The notes under the pieces were generated by a model, which made no database searches, had not been told where the DNA came from, and saw only the letters and a list, made by a program, of their open reading frames with translations. Shown here one piece after another: positions 35,663 to 43,813 of a stretch of 64,000 nt of DNA. Within the stretch, counting starts at the first letter, position 1. Each line of letters starts with the position of its first letter. A program made the translations under genes and the position numbers. Location: positions 34,363 through 98,362 of the forward strand of contig NZ_CAKVJA010000005.1 in NCBI RefSeq assembly GCF_934754925.1, written 5' to 3'. The stretch is from an uncultured Clostridium sp. (GTDB taxonomy: Bacteria > Bacillota > Clostridia > Clostridiales > Clostridiaceae).

Positions 35663-36232
35663 ATGAAAAAAATCATTTCTTTGCCATGGCAAACAATAAA
35701 AGAAGAGTCTTTAGATATAGCTCTAGCTAAAAAAGCTAAAAATGGCGATTCTGATGCATTTACAGAGTTATATAACATGCACAAGATATATTTATATAAA
35801 ATTGCTTATAGCTATGTTAAAGATGAAAATAAAGCTTTAGATATCATGCAAGAATGTGCTTATAAGGGTTTTCTTAATGTCCATAAATTAAAAAATCCTA
35901 GCATATTTAAGACTTGGATAACAAGGGTTTTAATAAATATAGCTATTGATTATCTAAAAAAAGATAGTAAGATTATCTATCTAGATGATGACTCATCAAT
36001 ATCCTGCAATGAAGAAAATATATCATTGCATGAAAAAATGGACCTATACAATGCCATTGATACATTAAAAGATAAATATAAGACTGTAATTATCTTAAGA
36101 TATTTCAACAATATGAGTATTGATGACATTGCGAGAACTATGGAAATACCAAGCAATACCGTAAAAAGTCACTTAAGAAGAGCTAAAGAATCTTTAAGAA
36201 AAATTTTGAAGGAGGACTACTTATATGAATAA
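35663..36232 (+). CDS. ECF sigma-70 factor
   Basis: The 189-residue protein has sigma region 2 (AFTELYNMHKIYLYKIAYSY, IMQECAYKGFLNV, TWITRVLINIAIDYLK) and region 4 (LRYFNNMSIDDIARTMEIP and NTVKSHLRRAKESL). It overlaps by 8 nt the next gene, which looks like its anti-sigma factor. The pair resembles SigV/CsfV-type envelope-stress systems, but the inducer cannot be inferred. GGGAGAGG precedes the ATG. Confidence 0.93.
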   Translation: MKKIISLPWQTIKEESLDIALAKKAKNGDSDAFTELYNMHKIYLYKIAYSYVKDENKALDIMQECAYKGFLNVHKLKNPSIFKTWITRVLINIAIDYLKKDSKIIYLDDDSSISCNEENISLHEKMDLYNAIDTLKDKYKTVIILRYFNNMSIDDIARTMEIPSNTVKSHLRRAKESLRKILKEDYLYE

Positions 36233-37304
36233 CTCTAAATATAATGAGATTAATATACCTGATAATCTTGATGAAAGAATAGTTGAGGGAATTAAAAATG
36301 CAAAGTTAGAAAAAATTAAGAATAACAGACGTAAAAGGAACAGAGCAATCGGAACTATTGCAGCTAGTTTAATAGTGGTAACAACTCTTGTGATAGCAAA
36401 TCCAGCATTAGCTGCTAAAATACCTATAGTTGGTAGTGTATTCGAATCTATAGAAAAGAATATTTATTTTCCAGGGAATTACTCACAGTATGCAACATCC
36501 GTAAATGAAACTGCTTATTCTAATGGTGTGGGAATTACACTATCTGAAATATTGTGTGATGGTCAATCTTTATATGTAACCTATATTGTTGAAAATGAAA
36601 AACCATTTAAATATACATCTTGGGGTGATTCAGGACTAATGGATATGAACCAGTTAATCACATCTGAAGCCTATAATAAGGTTGATTTTACAGATGAAGA
36701 ACTTGATAATAGTGGTTTTGCTGGTTTAGAAGGTAGATTTATTAATGAAAATACCTTTGTTGGAGTTCAAAAATACCATCTATCTTCGTTGAAATCAGAA
36801 ATACCAGACCAATTTACATTCCAAACCAAAATCAACTTGATTGAAAACTATGGAGTTAACGCTAATGATAAGAGTTATTACAAATGGGGGACATGGGCAT
36901 TTAAGATACCTGTTACTGTTGATAAAAACCTAAGGAAAACCATTGATTTAAGTGAACAGGAAATTGAATCAGATATAGTAAAAGTAAATTCAATATCTAT
37001 AACTCCATTTGATATGATTGTTGATGTAAATTATAAAATAGGTAACTGGAATGATTATAGAGTAGTTATATATGATGAAACTGGGCAAATTATCCAAATT
37101 TTTCAAACAACAGTAAGTGAAGATAAGAAGACTGAAAAAATATATTCACAAGCACCTAGTTCAGAGTCAAATTCTATTAGAGTTGTGGTTGAAAAGCCTA
37201 TTTTAGAAGAGAAAGAAAAAGTGGAAAATAGTAATAGAAGTGAAATAATATATGATGAAATAGGTAAGGAAGCTGTTTTTGATAAAGTAATACCAATAAA
37301 ATAA
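36225..37304 (+). CDS. DUF4179-type membrane anti-sigma protein
   Basis: The 359-residue protein has a cytoplasmic N-terminus of about 45 basic residues, one membrane helix (about 44-65; IGTIAASLIVVTTLVIANP) and a large outer domain of DUF4179 type (FESIEKNIYFPGNYSQYA, GVGITLSEILCDGQ). DUF4179 proteins are commonly encoded directly after ECF sigma genes and are presumed anti-sigma factors. The start overlaps the sigma gene by 8 nt, implying coupled translation. No terminator is obvious right after it. Confidence 0.85.
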   Translation: MNNSKYNEINIPDNLDERIVEGIKNAKLEKIKNNRRKRNRAIGTIAASLIVVTTLVIANPALAAKIPIVGSVFESIEKNIYFPGNYSQYATSVNETAYSNGVGITLSEILCDGQSLYVTYIVENEKPFKYTSWGDSGLMDMNQLITSEAYNKVDFTDEELDNSGFAGLEGRFINENTFVGVQKYHLSSLKSEIPDQFTFQTKINLIENYGVNANDKSYYKWGTWAFKIPVTVDKNLRKTIDLSEQEIESDIVKVNSISITPFDMIVDVNYKIGNWNDYRVVIYDETGQIIQIFQTTVSEDKKTEKIYSQAPSSESNSIRVVVEKPILEEKEKVENSNRSEIIYDEIGKEAVFDKVIPIK

Positions 37305-37439
37305 CAATAAGCATAAAAGGAAATAATAGCTCTTCCCTTCCCCTATAGTTGTAACAAGTGGTTTATCAATAAATTTTGCATTATAATATTCTATTAAAAT
37401 TTAACCTTATACTAATTTTAATACTGTTAGCCTATATAA

Positions 37440-37476
37440 AAAATCACTATAAGTATATAAATTACTTATAGTGATT
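37440..37476 (-). terminator. Intrinsic terminator of the pyr operon
   Basis: AATCACTATAAGTA and TACTTATAGTGATT pair perfectly around a 7-nt loop, followed on the minus strand by TTTTTATATAGG. It is 4 nt past the pyrD stop. Confidence 0.9.
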
Positions 37477-37480
37477 AACT

Positions 37481-38377
37481 TTATATTATTCCAACTATTT
37501 CGTTAATATCTTTAATTCCTTGTGACTTGCAGAAAGCTTCCATTTCTTCAATGATCTCTTTACCTGCCATTGGATTAAAGAAGTTAACAGTTCCAATTTG
37601 AATTGCTGATGCTCCAGCCATCATGAATTCTATAGCATCTAATCCTGTTGTAATACCTCCTAAACCTATTACAGGTATTTCTACAGCTTTAGCTACCTCA
37701 TGAACCATTCTTAAAGCCACAGGTTTAACAGCTGGTCCTGATACTCCAGCATATACATTATTAAATACCGCTTTTTTCTTATATGGATCTATTGCTAATC
37801 CTTTTAATGTATTAATAAGAGATAATGAATCTGCTCCTGCCTCTTGACATTTTATAGCCATATCAACAATATCTTCAGCATTAGGCGATAACTTAACCAT
37901 TAAAGGTTTATCTACTATAGCTTTAGCTTTTTTAACAACATCATAAGCTACTTCTGATTTAATTCCAAAAGCCATTCCTCCTGACTTTACATTAGGACAT
38001 GATATATTAAGCTCTATCATATCTATATCAGTTCCTCTAAGCTTTTCTAATGCTATTTCATAATCTTCCATGCATCCTCCACCAACATTTGCAATAATGT
38101 TAGTACCTAGATCTTTCATCTTTGGAAGTTCTTCTACTATAAATCTATCTATCCCTGGATTTTGAAGACCAACTGAGTTCATCATTCCTGATGGAGTTTC
38201 AAACACTCTTATTCCATCATTACCAGCTTTTTCGTTTAATGTTAATCCTTTAGAAGAAATACCACCTAAAATTCCTACATCATAAAAATTATTGTACTCT
38301 GCTCCAAAACCAAAGGTTCCTGATGCTGCTATTACTGGGTTTTTAAAATCTAATCCATTTATATTAACTTTTAACAT
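37481..38377 (-). CDS. pyrD: Dihydroorotate dehydrogenase B, catalytic subunit
   Basis: The 298-residue FMN enzyme oxidises dihydroorotate to orotate and works with PyrK to pass electrons to NAD+. Motifs are NPVIAASGTFGFG, NISCPNVKSGGMAFG (catalytic Cys of the class 1B type), MVKLSPNAEDIV, GVSGPAVKPVALRMV and IGLGGITTGLDAIEFMMAGA. It is the last gene of pyrBICFKD, 21 nt after pyrK. AAGGAGA precedes the ATG. Confidence 0.96.
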   Translation of the reverse strand: MLKVNINGLDFKNPVIAASGTFGFGAEYNNFYDVGILGGISSKGLTLNEKAGNDGIRVFETPSGMMNSVGLQNPGIDRFIVEELPKMKDLGTNIIANVGGGCMEDYEIALEKLRGTDIDMIELNISCPNVKSGGMAFGIKSEVAYDVVKKAKAIVDKPLMVKLSPNAEDIVDMAIKCQEAGADSLSLINTLKGLAIDPYKKKAVFNNVYAGVSGPAVKPVALRMVHEVAKAVEIPVIGLGGITTGLDAIEFMMAGASAIQIGTVNFFNPMAGKEIIEEMEAFCKSQGIKDINEIVGII

Positions 38378-38398
38378 TTTATCTTCTCCTTTGGTTTA

Positions 38399-39136
38399 TT
38401 ATAATTCTACATAGTATCCATCGAATACTGGACCATCTTTACATGTTCTTTTATTTCCATCTTTAGTTTTACAAGTACACACAAGGCAAGCCCCTACTCC
38501 ACAAGCCATATGTTTCTCCATAGAAACATATACTTTAACTTGCTTTTCTTTACACATTTCAACTACTCTCTTCATCATTATTTCTGGTCCACAACAAAGT
38601 ACTGTATCATATTTATCTAAATCTAAAATTTCAGTTACAAATCCTTTATGTCCATGTTTACCAGTATTAGTTGAAACATATGCCTCATCAACATATTCTT
38701 TTATTTCATCTATTAAGTATATATCATCTCTAAACCCTGCATAAAGATCCATCTTAATATCATTTCTGTTTTGTCTTAACTTTTTAGATACTTCAAGCAT
38801 TGGAGCTGTTCCTATTCCTCCACTTACTAATGCAACTCTACCTAAATCATCAGTTACATTAAAACCATTTCCAAGAGGACCATTTAAACTTATTGAATCT
38901 CCAACCTTTAAAGTTGCAAATTCCTTAGTTCCTGCTCCAACTACTGCATATACAAAAGTTAATGTTTCTCCATTTGTTTCGCAAACACTTATTGGTCTTG
39001 GAAGTAATGTAGCTCCATTATGCTTCAACATATAAAACTGCCCTGCTTTAGCTTCATTTTTATCTTCCACAACCATTTTATATATTCCATTTTTAATTTC
39101 TTCATTTAATAAAATTTTACCTTGTGTGTACTTCAT
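38399..39136 (-). CDS. pyrK: Dihydroorotate dehydrogenase B, electron transfer subunit
   Basis: The 245-residue flavoprotein has an FAD-binding domain (LLPRPISVCE, SLNGPLGNGF), an NAD domain (VSGGIGTAPMLEVSKKL) and a C-terminal [2Fe-2S] site (CGVGACLVCTC with a later Cys in RTCKDGP). It transfers electrons from PyrD to NAD+. The gap from pyrF is 14 nt, and GGAGG is upstream of the start. Confidence 0.96.
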   Translation of the reverse strand: MKYTQGKILLNEEIKNGIYKMVVEDKNEAKAGQFYMLKHNGATLLPRPISVCETNGETLTFVYAVVGAGTKEFATLKVGDSISLNGPLGNGFNVTDDLGRVALVSGGIGTAPMLEVSKKLRQNRNDIKMDLYAGFRDDIYLIDEIKEYVDEAYVSTNTGKHGHKGFVTEILDLDKYDTVLCCGPEIMMKRVVEMCKEKQVKVYVSMEKHMACGVGACLVCTCKTKDGNKRTCKDGPVFDGYYVEL

Positions 39137-39150
39137 AAATTCTTTTCCTC

Positions 39151-40023
39151 CTAAAGGTTATTAACTGCGTTTCTTATTTCATCTCTCATTCTAATAGCTT
39201 CTCTTCTTGCACAAGCAGCAAATTCCGCTGGCTTGTTTTCTTTTTTATAAGCTAAAAGAATTGCTCTTGATGAATTTACTACTCCACCATTTCCATCTCT
39301 TAAATATAAAGCTACATCTTCAGCTTTTCCACCTTGAGCTCCATAACCTGGTATTAAGAAAAACATATCTTTATATCTTTCCCTTATTTCTTTACCTTCT
39401 TCAACATGAGTACACCCTATAACTCCACCTATTGCAGAATATCCACATTCACCTTTAATATTTTCTCCCATCTTAGTAAGCTTATCTCCTACAACCTTAT
39501 AAACTTTACTCTCATCCTTAGTATCTATATTTTCAATATCCTCAGCTCCAGGATTTGAAGTTCTAACTAGTACAAACACCCCTTTATTTCCACTTTCCAT
39601 ATAAGGCATATATGGTTCTATACTATCCATTCCCATATACGGACTTAAAGTTATGAAATCTGCTTCAAAATCACCACTAAAGTGTCCCTTTGCATATTGA
39701 GTAGCCGTTGCCATTATATCTCCTCTTTTTATATCAGCAACTATAATAGCATCTTTTTCTCTTAAATAATCTAATGTTTTCTTATATGCTATAAGCCCCG
39801 CTAATCCTAAAGCTTCATAATATGCAATTTGTACCTTATAACAAGCTACAACATCTAAAGTCTCATCTATAATAGCCTTATTATATTCAAATATTGCTTC
39901 TTCAATAGTTTTTCCTTCTAAAACATGCTCTGGAATATATTCAATAGCTGTGTCTAATCCTACACAAACTACTCCTCTTTCTTCAACTCTTTTATATAAC
40001 TTATCCATTATTAAACTTTTCAT
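39151..40023 (-). CDS. pyrF: Orotidine 5'-phosphate decarboxylase (type 2)
   Basis: The 290-residue enzyme makes UMP from OMP. It is the longer type 2 form, with VCVGLDT, the catalytic block IIVADIKRGDI (Asp-x-Lys-x-x-Asp), VFVLVRTSNPGA and FLIPGYGAQGGK. A site AAGGTG is about 10 nt upstream of the chosen ATG. pyrE, needed for the step before, is not in the window. Confidence 0.95.
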   Translation of the reverse strand: MKSLIMDKLYKRVEERGVVCVGLDTAIEYIPEHVLEGKTIEEAIFEYNKAIIDETLDVVACYKVQIAYYEALGLAGLIAYKKTLDYLREKDAIIVADIKRGDIMATATQYAKGHFSGDFEADFITLSPYMGMDSIEPYMPYMESGNKGVFVLVRTSNPGAEDIENIDTKDESKVYKVVGDKLTKMGENIKGECGYSAIGGVIGCTHVEEGKEIRERYKDMFFLIPGYGAQGGKAEDVALYLRDGNGGVVNSSRAILLAYKKENKPAEFAACARREAIRMRDEIRNAVNNL

Positions 40024-40072
40024 AAAACTTACGCACCTTTCAATCTCTTAATATTTTAGCTTGTTATTTTCA

Positions 40073-41269
40073 CTAAATACTATATATTACTTTTCCACTC
40101 TTTATAGTCATTACTACTTCTCCAAAATATTTCTTCCCATCAAATGGAGTATTCTTACCCTTTGAAGCAAATTTATCTTTATTAATTACTACTTCCTTAT
40201 TTAAATCAACTAGTACTAAGTCTCCATCTTTTCCTATAGTAATACTACCTTTATTCATTCCTAAAATATTAGATGGATTTCTTGACATTAACTCACTTAA
40301 TTTATTTATAGAAACTCCATTTTTCTTTACAAGTTCTGTATAGCAAATACTAAATGCAGTTTCAATCCCCACCATTCCTGGTGCTCCTTTTTCCTTATCT
40401 TCTTCTGTATGAGGTGCATGATCAGTACCTATACAATCTACAGTTCCATCTTTGATACCTTCTATTATAGCCTTTACATCAGCTTTCTCTCTTATTGGAG
40501 GGTTTACTCTATAATTACTTTCTTCAATAGTTAAACCAATATGATGTGGTGTTACTTCACAAGTTACATTGGCTCCATCTTTTTTAGCCCTTCTTATTGC
40601 TTCAATAGAATCTACTGTACTTACATGCGCCATATGAAGCCTTGCCTTTGTCACCTTAGCTAAATATAAATCTCTTATAGTCATTAGATCTTCAGCTATT
40701 CTCATATCAATTTTAGAGAATGTTTTATCTTCTGCATGAGACATAACTATCCAGTTATTTTTCTTAGCTTTTTCCATAGCTTTCATCATTACACTAGAAT
40801 CCATTACACCAACACCATCATCTGTTATTGCAACTAATTCTTTATCGTTATCAAAAGCATTTAGGTGCTCTATAGACTTACCACCAAAGTTTTCAGTTAT
40901 TGATACACATTGATGTATATCTATCAACCCTATCTCCTTAGCCCTATTTCTTACATACTCAACAACCTCTTTAGTTGAACATATGGGATTTGTATTACCC
41001 ATTAGGCAAACACCTGTATATCCCCCTTTAGCTGCTGCTTTTGACCCACTTTCAATATCTTCTTTATATGTTAAACCCGGATCTCTAAAATGTGCATGTG
41101 TATCTATAAATGAAGGCATTAAAGTTAAACCTTTTGCATCTATTGTATCTATTTCACTTTTATTTATTTCTTTTCCAATTTCAGTTATTATTCCGTCTAT
41201 GATTAATATATCTCCATAAAAGCTTTCATAAGCATCTACTACATTAGCATTCTTTATTAATAAGTTCAT
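40073..41269 (-). CDS. pyrC: Dihydroorotase
   Basis: The 398-residue amidohydrolase cyclises carbamoyl-aspartate. Metal-site motifs are DTHAHFRDPG, GVCLMGNTNP, VMSHAED, HMAHVST, EVTPHHIGLT and IGTDHAPHT. It is of the class I type. The ATG has GAGGTG 7 nt upstream, and that site overlaps the end of pyrI, so translation is probably coupled. Confidence 0.96.
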   Translation of the reverse strand: MNLLIKNANVVDAYESFYGDILIIDGIITEIGKEINKSEIDTIDAKGLTLMPSFIDTHAHFRDPGLTYKEDIESGSKAAAKGGYTGVCLMGNTNPICSTKEVVEYVRNRAKEIGLIDIHQCVSITENFGGKSIEHLNAFDNDKELVAITDDGVGVMDSSVMMKAMEKAKKNNWIVMSHAEDKTFSKIDMRIAEDLMTIRDLYLAKVTKARLHMAHVSTVDSIEAIRRAKKDGANVTCEVTPHHIGLTIEESNYRVNPPIREKADVKAIIEGIKDGTVDCIGTDHAPHTEEDKEKGAPGMVGIETAFSICYTELVKKNGVSINKLSELMSRNPSNILGMNKGSITIGKDGDLVLVDLNKEVVINKDKFASKGKNTPFDGKKYFGEVVMTIKSGKVIYSI

Positions 41270-41273
41270 CTAT

Positions 41274-41705
41274 TTACACCTCGCTAGGATTTAATATCTG
41301 TTCACAATACTCACATTTATAACTTCCTTTTTCTCTATCAACTAATGTGAAATTATGAGGTATATACTTTTCTTGTGAAGTTATACAATTTGGATTTTCA
41401 CATATTAATATATCCTGAATTTGCTCTGGTAATTCTGGTTTTATTTTGCTAACTATTACTTCATTTCTAACTTCATTTATAGTAATACCTGGAGATAATA
41501 ATCCAAGTACTGTATAATTTATCTTTTCTATATTTTCAATTTTTATTATATCCTTTTTTCCCATCTTTTTGCTGTCTGCATTTATTATTAACGCAACTTG
41601 ATGGCCTAATTTATCTAGATTTAAATATCTAAATATTTTAACCCCCATTCCAGCTTTTATATGATCTAACATGAATCCATTTTTTATACTAGTTATTTGT
41701 AGCAT
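41274..41705 (-). CDS. pyrI: Aspartate carbamoyltransferase regulatory subunit
   Basis: The 143-residue protein has the nucleotide-binding allosteric domain (GFMLDHIKAGMG, KKDIIKIEN) and the zinc domain with four cysteines (CENPNC and CEYC). It binds CTP/ATP to regulate PyrB. The ATG directly follows the pyrB stop codon with no gap. PyrI makes allosteric control likely in addition to the RNA attenuator. Confidence 0.96.
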   Translation of the reverse strand: MLQITSIKNGFMLDHIKAGMGVKIFRYLNLDKLGHQVALIINADSKKMGKKDIIKIENIEKINYTVLGLLSPGITINEVRNEVIVSKIKPELPEQIQDILICENPNCITSQEKYIPHNFTLVDREKGSYKCEYCEQILNPSEV

Positions 41706-42626
41706 TTACATTACCCCCAGCAACTTAACTATTAAAGCCATCCTTACATACATTCCATATTCAGCTTGTTTGAAGTAAACTGCTCTCTCATCACTATCTA
41801 CTTCTACAGCAATTTCATTTACCCTAGGAAGCGGATGCATTACAATCATATCTTTTTTTGCTTTTGTCATTTTTTCATTATCTAATATGTAAGAATCCTT
41901 TAATCTTAAATATTCTTCTTTATTAAAAAATCTCTCTTTTTGAATTCTTGTCATATATAAAATATCTAATTCATCTATTACTTCTTCTATATTTTCTACT
42001 TCTCTAAACGATATATTGTTTCTTTTTAATACTTCTTCTCTAATATATTCTGGTATTACAAGCTCTTTTGGAGATATAAGAATAAATTCTGTTCCTTTAT
42101 ATCTAGACATAGCAGCAATTAATGACTGTACTGTACGTCCATTTTTTAAATCTCCACAAAAACCAATTTTATGACCTTCTAATGTTCCTTTTTGTGATTT
42201 TATAGTTAATAGATCTGTTAATGTTTGAGTCGGATGTTGATGTCCACCATCTCCCGCATTAATAACTGGTACTGATGAATACATACTTGCAACTTTTGCT
42301 GATCCTTCTTTAGGATGTCTCATTGCAATTATGTCTGAATAAATTGAAACCATTCTTATAGTGTCTGCTAATGTTTCACCTTTTACACTTGAAGTTGAAT
42401 TTGGTTCTGAAAAGCCTAATATTTTACCACCTAATCTCATCATTGCAGCTTCAAAACTAAATCTTGTTCTTGTGCTTGGCTCATAAAAAAGCGTTGCTAA
42501 GATTTGTCCATCACAGATATGTGAAAATTCTTTTGGATTTGAAATAATTTTTTCTGCTAATTCAAATATTTCATTAAGTTCTTCCTTAGAAAAGTCCATC
42601 GGACTTATTAAATGCTTATTTTCCAT
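41706..42626 (-). CDS. pyrB: Aspartate carbamoyltransferase catalytic subunit
   Basis: The 306-residue enzyme joins carbamoyl phosphate and aspartate, the committed step of pyrimidine synthesis. Motifs are FYEPSTRTRFSFE (carbamoyl-phosphate site), SSVKGETLADT, AGDGGHQHPTQ and HPLPRV.EI. First gene of pyrBICFKD. AAGGAG precedes the ATG. The leader (42627-42808) carries a promoter and a PyrR-type attenuator. Confidence 0.97.
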   Translation of the reverse strand: MENKHLISPMDFSKEELNEIFELAEKIISNPKEFSHICDGQILATLFYEPSTRTRFSFEAAMMRLGGKILGFSEPNSTSSVKGETLADTIRMVSIYSDIIAMRHPKEGSAKVASMYSSVPVINAGDGGHQHPTQTLTDLLTIKSQKGTLEGHKIGFCGDLKNGRTVQSLIAAMSRYKGTEFILISPKELVIPEYIREEVLKRNNISFREVENIEEVIDELDILYMTRIQKERFFNKEEYLRLKDSYILDNEKMTKAKKDMIVMHPLPRVNEIAVEVDSDERAVYFKQAEYGMYVRMALIVKLLGVM

Positions 42627-42673
42627 TTATTGTCACTCCTTTTTAACATCACAGTGTTAAATTTAAAGAATAC

Positions 42674-42703
42674 AAAAAACCTTCCTTATTATATAAGGAA
42701 GGT
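42674..42703 (-). terminator. Attenuator terminator in the pyrB leader
   Basis: CCTTCCTTAT and ATAAGGAAGG pair perfectly around ATA, followed on the minus strand by TTTTTTG. It lies 48 nt upstream of pyrB. Its 5' arm CTTCCTTAT can alternatively pair over 9 bp with ATAAGGAAG of the upstream hairpin. Confidence 0.9.
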
Positions 42704-42735
42704 ATAGTAATCTTATAATATGGGTATTATTACAA

Positions 42736-42768
42736 CTTCCTTATGAATCTCTCGGATTCTTTTAAAGG
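42736..42768 (-). promoter_or_regulatory. PyrR-type binding loop in the pyrB leader
   Basis: On the minus strand CCTTTAAAA is followed by GAATC, the loop CGAGA, GATTC and ATAAGGAAG. Layout follows Bacillus PyrR loops (UUUAAA bulge, A.UCC..GAGA, AAGG closing strand) but the terminal loop is one base shorter. Pairing of CCTT with AAGG sequesters the antiterminator strand AAGGAAG, allowing termination; this is the classic response to UMP-bound PyrR. No pyrR gene lies in this operon. Confidence 0.82.
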
Positions 42769-42779
42769 TTCTTTGTGTT

Positions 42780-42808
42780 AGAATATCATTTCATTAAAAA
42801 TTTGTCAA
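42780..42808 (-). promoter_or_regulatory. Sigma-A promoter of the pyr operon
   Basis: On the minus strand TTGACA (42803-42808) and TATTCT (42780-42785) are 17 nt apart. The -35 box lies a few bases past the stop of the gene ending at 42814, with no terminator between them. Confidence 0.85.
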
Positions 42809-42813
42809 TATAT

Positions 42814-43593
42814 TTAATTCCAATTATTCATTACACCATCCCACATCATTTTACCACATTTAGCTAAAGATACTGTTCCATATACACTATTAGGTATATC
42901 TTGAGATAAAACAGTAAATACAAATTTACCTTTTGGTAATTCTAAATATTCTGTATCATTTTCAACACCTTTTTTATCTCCTGTTTTACTAGATATTTCA
43001 ATCTTTAAATCGTCAGGAATATATAAAGCTAATTTATTTTTTATTTGTTGCCTTCTTAAAATATCTATAAGCATTTGCCCATTATCTTTACTTAAGAAAG
43101 TTCCATTAGCTAAGTGTTTCCATATTTTTGATAAATCATATGCAGTTGTTATGTTTTCAACATCAGTTATAGCTGTTCTTTCATCATTTGTCTTTCTATT
43201 TAATCTAGTATTCTTTAATCCCATTGCTATAATATCTTCATTTATCTGCTCCATTCCTACTATATCAATAATTTTATTAGCAGCTGTATTATCACTTTGA
43301 ATTAACATAATTACCATAAGCTCAAATACTGTATATTCTCTTTCATTAAATTCATGGATTATCCCCGTTCCATAAACCTTATCTGAAGTTTGTATCTTTA
43401 CTCTATCCATAAAGTCAACTTTTTTATCTTCAACTGCTTTTATTAATGAAACAGCAATTGGAAGTTTCATACATCCAGCTGCTATCATAGAAACGTTTTC
43501 ATTGTATCCATACACATATCCACTTTTTAAATCCTCAAAAAAGAAACTATACTTTCCAATTCTTGATTCTAAATATTTCTTTATCTCTTTCAT
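42814..43593 (-). CDS. Class A beta-lactamase-like protein lacking the active-site serine
   Basis: The 259-residue protein has the beta-lactamase/serine hydrolase fold with QSDN (100-102, SDN motif) and SSKTG (KTG motif). The SxxK position reads GCMK (residues 40-43, in AAGCMKLPIA), so the usual nucleophilic serine is glycine, with a cysteine next to it. Penicillin hydrolysis by the standard mechanism is therefore not expected. It has no signal peptide. AGGAGG precedes the ATG. It lies just upstream of the pyr promoter and may read through into it. The function is unknown. Confidence 0.85.
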   Translation of the reverse strand: MKEIKKYLESRIGKYSFFFEDLKSGYVYGYNENVSMIAAGCMKLPIAVSLIKAVEDKKVDFMDRVKIQTSDKVYGTGIIHEFNEREYTVFELMVIMLIQSDNTAANKIIDIVGMEQINEDIIAMGLKNTRLNRKTNDERTAITDVENITTAYDLSKIWKHLANGTFLSKDNGQMLIDILRRQQIKNKLALYIPDDLKIEISSKTGDKKGVENDTEYLELPKGKFVFTVLSQDIPNSVYGTVSLAKCGKMMWDGVMNNWN

Positions 43594-43714
43594 AATACCC
43601 TCCTAAATCCAATGATTCAAATATTTCTTTTACTTTAATATAAGTATATCATATTGTCAGAATATTTTGAAGTATTCCTCCGAAAATTTTCCATTATTCT
43701 CTATATGTGAAAAT

Positions 43715-43782
43715 AGTGGTAAGTTTCAAATATAGAATTTAGTATATTTAAACTCACTTCTATATTATTCCCCCTTACCACT
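43715..43782 (-). terminator. Two-tier terminator of the phosphofructokinase gene
   Basis: Outer arms AGTGGTAAG and CTTACCACT enclose an inner stem (TATAGAA/TTCTATA). The minus strand then reads ATTTTCAC. It is about 30 nt past the stop, preceded by a second A+T-rich stem (AATAATATTT, 43783-43812 region). Confidence 0.6.
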
Positions 43783-43813
43783 AATAATATTTAAATTATT
43801 GAAATATTATTAC

